Below, piece after piece: positions 62,663-64,000 of a stretch of DNA of 64,000 nucleotides. Positions within the stretch are counted from its first letter, which is position 1, and each line of letters begins with the position of its first letter. The position numbers and the translations under genes were made by a program. Below the pieces are notes generated by a model. That model was not told where the DNA came from and did not search any database. It saw only the letters and a program-made list of their open reading frames with translations. The stretch lies in NCBI RefSeq assembly GCF_000143415.4, contig NW_003314264.1, forward strand, positions 2,144,074 through 2,208,073, given 5' to 3'. The stretch comes from Selaginella moellendorffii. Lineage: Eukaryota; Streptophyta; Lycopodiopsida; Selaginellales; Selaginellaceae.

Positions 62663-64000
62663 TACAAAGGTTTAAACCATATAGAAAGCACGTAATCATT
62701 CTCACTTCAAAAGATCACATACTAGAGTGTTTGTTGTGATGGTGGAGACTCATGCTAGTAGTAGTACAAACTACACTATATCATCCTCAAGACAAGAGGA
62801 AGCTATCGAAATTAGAGGAGTGGCAAAAGGCATGGCTTATGTATTTTAGTGTAGTCGGTGAGAAGGGGATCCACTAGAGATGGTGCCCCCTAATGTTGAT
62901 TCTAAAGTCCATGCAAAGAGGAGATGTAGATTTAGATATGGTATAGAGAAAGAGACTACAATTGCTTCTATTATAGGTTTAGGCCTGCATGTATGAAGAG
63001 GGAGAGTTTCGTTAGGTAGTTCCATTGGAGGAGGCATGCTCAATTTTTGTATTAATACCTTAGGGAATATATATATATATATATATGTTTCACCAAAACA
63101 AGACTAACATATAGAGCATGATAATGAAGTTGTCTGGGCAAACATGGTAAGTTGTCACTTAGTAAATATTAAGGGACTAAACTTAATATTGCAGGAGTTT
63201 TTAACATTCACTTAAGAATTTTATCCTTATACTGTTTTGGTCAAGTGCACACTTGAAAATTAATTTCTTAACTAGCTGAGTAGAGATTAATAAAGTAACA
63301 CCAACCAGTAGTAACGCAAGAATATTTGAAAAAACTCACTACATTTGGTTTGATGTAGATTTTTTTGGATTTTTAGAGTATCAATGTTAAATTAGTAGGT
63401 GGCAAATGTAATATATCATGTTAGTCCTCTCAATACTCTACACCATTGGATAAAGATTCAAGATTTACACTATATGCTTGAGAAAACCTCACATCTTTCT
63501 AAAGTGCTACATAGCATGTTATTAAAATCATAATTATCCACTATTATATATATGCTAAATGTATTCTTATAATTCTTCCACTCCCTTCCATCAAATCTAC
63601 TATACTCTAACACAATTTAGAAATCCATACAATCTCTAGAAACATTCTTTACTACTTATGTTATGTCTCATCACTAACAGCTTAATAAATGATAGAGATG
63701 CCATTCTACATAAACTTCATAAACTTCAAAACTTGATACAAGCAGTGATAACATCAAAACTTTTAATTGCTAGAGGTAGCCACTTGCCATGGAATTGTTA
63801 TATCCAATAATGTTATAAAGACTAAGATTTTGAAGTTATAAAGATCAAACATCAACAAAGACCTTATAAATTTTTATTCTACTGAACTTAGATTTCATTT
63901 CAACCCTGAAAACAATTTTTTTAAAAATGCCACAAATGCAAGCTTACTTCCTTGATATACTACCTTCAAGAGTTTTAATGGAGTTTTACTAGCTCAAAAT
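61926..64000. other. AT-rich intergenic region, no gene supported
   Basis: Apart from LTR-element remnants up to about 62662 it has an (AT)n run at 63067-63086 and short frames without domains. Confidence 0.5.

Overview
The window looks like nuclear DNA of a land plant, most probably a lycophyte of the Selaginella type (inference). Introns in the readable genes are very short (about 46-70 nt), and the cellular genes are plant ones: a plastid-type cis-prenyltransferase, a granulin-type papain relative, a pfkB fructokinase-like gene, the second-largest subunit of RNA polymerase I, and a PLS-type PPR protein. These compact, GC-richer genes sit at about 40-54 kb. Everything else is AT-rich or built of nested mobile elements.

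Layout: 1-1830 is the end of one copy of a large terminal-inverted-repeat (TIR) DNA transposon. 1831-6197 holds old LTR fragments and a decayed Ty3/gypsy pol. 6198-6481 is a 284-bp MITE with the same TIRs. 6798-7646 (-) is a secreted lectin-like gene. 7954-37163 is a second, TIR-bounded copy of the large transposon. It is about 14 kb long without its two nested guests: a chromodomain Ty3/gypsy element (17467-24994, TSD AGCGC) and a non-coding LARD-like LTR element (27493-35207, TSD GTCTG). Both guests interrupt the same transposase gene, in frame. 37400-38960 is another decayed gypsy fragment (integrase, PPT, LTR). 40133-54121 is the cellular gene island. 55914-56855 (+) is a second lectin-like gene. 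58090-64000 has a dead LINE, a 593-bp TRIM (59659-60251, TSD TGTTT), a decayed solo LTR and AT-rich sequence.

The large transposon is the most unusual object. Its rightward gene encodes a DUF7869-like, RNase H/DDE-type transposase with an N-terminal beta-rich part. A leftward multi-exon gene combines a ParB-like domain, low-complexity acidic and basic segments and a C-terminal FCP1/HAD-like phosphatase domain. About 30 copies of an imperfect ~24-bp palindrome (core GGCATGWGGCCWCATGCC) are scattered through its introns, exons and subterminal regions and occur in its MITE; I did not find them in the nested elements or the gene island. The gypsy and LARD elements share PBS type, PPT, a pre-PPT hairpin and a stem-loop with a GACA loop whose stem covaries, which suggests that the non-coding LARD is mobilised in trans by the gypsy family.

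Most element genes carry in-frame stops, mainly TAG, so the copies here are probably dead. Splice models, family names and species are read by eye; no database search or folding program was run.
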